From an uncultured Bacilli bacterium (lineage in GTDB: Bacteria > Bacillota_I > Bacilli_A > RF39 > UBA660): a stretch of 24,374 bases of DNA. This document shows positions 22,624-24,374 of the stretch, piece by piece. The notes beneath the pieces are model-generated. The model ran no database searches, was not told the origin of the DNA, and was given only the letters and a program-made list of their open reading frames with translations. The position numbers and the translations under genes were made by a program. Within the stretch, counting starts at the first letter, position 1, and every line of letters begins with the position of its first letter. Location: the NCBI GenBank assembly GCA_934101605.1, contig CAKORS010000009.1, positions 1 to 24,374 on the forward strand, given 5' to 3'.

Positions 22624-23313
22624 TTAATGTTTTTTGTTAGTTGTTTTGCTATTTTGCTTGCTATATTCTTTTCTTTGCTGAATGTTCCCCACCAAAACAG
22701 ACTTGGGATCAATTGTTTCACCTCTTTTCTTCAAATATATTTCCTTTACAAATATAACAATTGCTACGACCACAAAGTGATCTATTCCCAAAACCGTCCT
22801 CATTATTTGATTTAAATTACTAAAATCTATAAATCTTGCTTTATATAAATAACATGCATATTGAATTATTACATCGATTACACAAGCTAACATTCCATAT
22901 AGTAGATATCCTTTGTTCTTTCCACTAAAGAAATAACAAAAGAAAACAACATATATAATTATAAAGATCTGACTTACTATATAATAGTTTTTAAATATTA
23001 AAGTAAAAGCAAATAGTATTACCAAATATAATACTGCATATGGTAAAACCTTTTTGAATTCTTTAACCCTTATTACTAAAAATACAATAGAGCAAAAATT
23101 CAAAAATGATACTATCCATGACAATAAATATTCAACAATCTTTGGTGAAGATGTTATTTTGCCTATATTTTCGACTGTTATTTTATAGAATGGTAAACCT
23201 ACACTTTCCAATAATATGTTTGTCAGTATAAGCATTATCATCGCTATCATAATCCATACAACAATTTTTGCAACTTTTTCATTAATTCCTAACCATTTAA
23301 TAAAATCTTTCAT
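22624..23313 (-). CDS. Six-helix integral membrane protein of the agr-like cluster
   Basis: This is a 229-residue protein with about six transmembrane helices (segments starting IVVWIMIAMIM, YLLSWIVSFLN, VLPYAVLYLVI, SQIFIIIYVVF, YLLYGMLACVI and FVVVAIVIFV), then a hydrophilic tail of about 35 residues. The plan resembles the membrane sensor half of AgrC-type kinases, but no DHp or HATPase domain follows. No family is firmly recognised. The start at 23313 lies 6 nt after GGAGG; three further in-frame ATGs upstream are rejected. It is the first gene of the cluster. Confidence 0.7.
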   Translation of the reverse strand: MKDFIKWLGINEKVAKIVVWIMIAMIMLILTNILLESVGLPFYKITVENIGKITSSPKIVEYLLSWIVSFLNFCSIVFLVIRVKEFKKVLPYAVLYLVILFAFTLIFKNYYIVSQIFIIIYVVFFCYFFSGKNKGYLLYGMLACVIDVIIQYACYLYKARFIDFSNLNQIMRTVLGIDHFVVVAIVIFVKEIYLKKRGETIDPKSVLVGNIQQRKEYSKQNSKTTNKKH

Positions 23314-23426
23314 TCCCATCCTCCATTTCATTATAAAACACAGAAAAATATTTTTCGCGCAGACTAAACGCAAATTTTCCAGTTTTTTCCTGTTTTTATT
23401 TTATCATATTTTTGAAAAATGAGCGC

Positions 23427-23455
23427 AAAAAAGCAACAAATTTATTTTTTGTTAC
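23427..23455 (-). terminator. Terminator after the TagO/WecA-like gene
   Basis: The minus strand has GTAACAAA, a 7 nt loop, TTTGTTGC (one G-U pair), then TTTTTT. The stop codon lies in the loop. Confidence 0.65.
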
Positions 23456-24374
23456 TTTGATTAGATTTTTCCTCTATTTCTTTTTCTGTTTTAAAGATTT
23501 TTTTGTCTGATATAATACTTGTTCTTAGCACTATCCACACTATAAGAAGTAGTATTGCTAAGTAGACATATTTACCTAATGTGTTATCTTTTAATATATA
23601 GAATACAGATGCTATAGCAAATAATATATTCATAGCATATATAACTAATACTGTGTTTCTATGGGATAATCCTAAAGATAATAATTGATGATGTAGGTGT
23701 GATTTATCTGGTAGAAATACTGGTTGATGTTTTAAAGATCTTCTTATTATTGCAAATAATGTATCTAAGATTGGAATTCCTAATATGAGTATTGGAACAA
23801 ATAATGATATTACTGTTGCAGTTTTGAAACCTAAAAGGGATATAGTTGCTACCATGAATCCTTGAAACATTGAACCAGAATCTCCAGAAAATATACTTGC
23901 TGGATAAAAGTTATGAACTAAAAATCCTAGTGTTGAACCAAGCATTATAAATGCTAAGCTTATATTTAGGACACTGATGTTACCTTTCATTAAAGCTATA
24001 ATTCCTATTGTTAAATAAAAGATTGAACATGTTCCACTTGATAATCCATCTAATCCGTCGATTAAGTTTATTATATTAATACAAGCTACAACAAATAGTA
24101 TTGTTATAGGATATGTTAATATTCCTAGCTTAAAGTATAAGCCAAAAGCAGTCACTTCATCTAATAAGATATTTCCATAAAATATTAAAACACATGCTGC
24201 AACTATTTGAAATAATAGTTTTACTTTTGCATTTAAAGGTTTTATATCATCACAAATTCCTAATATTATTATGATAAAACTTCCAATTAGAATGGAGTTC
24301 ATTTGAATACTTTGAACACCGAATAACATATATCCAAGAAGAAAACCTGCATATACTCCTAAACCACCTAGACG
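23442..24374 (-). CDS. Undecaprenyl-phosphate glycosyl-1-phosphate transferase (TagO/WecA type), partial
   Basis: This polytopic enzyme moves a sugar-1-phosphate from a UDP-sugar to undecaprenyl phosphate, starting wall teichoic acid or surface polysaccharide. The coding frame is open through the window edge (RLGGLGVYAGFLLG upstream of the first in-frame ATG at 24329), so the true start lies outside. Key motifs are present: RLGGLGV, CDDIKPL, INLIDGLDGLSSG, FSGDSGSMFQG, and the C-terminal PDKSHLHHQLLSLGL histidine motif, which points to WecA/TagO more than MraY. The last residues form a Lys/Glu-rich cytoplasmic tail. Confidence 0.92.
   Translation of the reverse strand, partial: RLGGLGVYAGFLLGYMLFGVQSIQMNSILIGSFIIIILGICDDIKPLNAKVKLLFQIVAACVLIFYGNILLDEVTAFGLYFKLGILTYPITILFVVACINIINLIDGLDGLSSGTCSIFYLTIGIIALMKGNISVLNISLAFIMLGSTLGFLVHNFYPASIFSGDSGSMFQGFMVATISLLGFKTATVISLFVPILILGIPILDTLFAIIRRSLKHQPVFLPDKSHLHHQLLSLGLSHRNTVLVIYAMNILFAIASVFYILKDNTLGKYVYLAILLLIVWIVLRTSIISDKKIFKTEKEIEEKSNQSNKK

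Noticed and set aside
23330..23335. TATAAT as -10 box for the agr-like cluster
   Set aside because: The start point would fall inside the ribosome-binding site and no -35 match lies 16-18 nt upstream.

Overview
The window is very AT-rich, single-chromosome bacterial DNA from a low-GC Bacillota, probably the Bacilli/Erysipelotrichia/RF39-like side of that phylum. This rests on strong AGGAGG-type ribosome-binding sites, the Gram-positive order of the S10 ribosomal operon, long-form HPF, a LytTR regulator, and TagO/WecA- and Lgt-type envelope genes. TGG encodes Trp and TGA is used as a stop (rplP, pssA), so the code is standard and not the mycoplasma code. The exact lineage is inference. Almost everything is on the minus strand; only one oxidoreductase gene is on the plus strand.

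Positions 1-5503 hold the start of the S10 operon, read leftwards: promoter, structured leader, rpsJ, rplC, rplD, rplW, rplB, rpsS, rplV, rpsC, rplP, rpmC, rpsQ and a truncated rplN. Positions 5538-9250 hold a uvrA-lgt unit with its own promoter. Positions 9252-11818 hold a phospholipid unit: an HD-domain protein, pssA, psd and a small protein that looks like a catalytically degenerate DnaQ-fold exonuclease. Next come a secreted or anchored DUF1287 (NlpC/P60-like) protein carrying an EF-hand/dockerin-like loop (11880-12629) and uvrB (12696-14636).

Positions 14719-18995 hold a two-gene surface module. The first gene encodes a 1036-residue exported protein with a CBM4/9-like region, about seven repeats of roughly 59 residues and a C-terminal two-loop dockerin. 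The second gene overlaps it by one base and encodes a membrane-anchored protein with an N-terminal cohesin-like domain and two cadherin-like beta-sandwich domains. Together they look like a miniature dockerin-cohesin surface assembly.

Positions 19025-20196 (plus strand) encode a solitary 2,4-diaminopentanoate-dehydrogenase-like oxidoreductase, closed by a bidirectional terminator shared with hpf. A cold-shock protein gene follows hpf. Positions 21134-23313 hold a four-gene cluster: a six-helix membrane protein, an AgrB-like membrane peptidase, a small helix-turn-helix protein and a LytTR regulator with a degenerate receiver. It resembles an agr quorum-sensing locus but has no visible agrD and no histidine kinase. 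The window ends inside a TagO/WecA-type glycosyl-phosphate transferase gene.

I saw no tRNA, rRNA, CRISPR array, insertion sequence or phage genes. No gene-free stretch exceeds 300 bases. The two most unusual items are the kinase-less agr-like cluster and the dockerin/cohesin-like pair.
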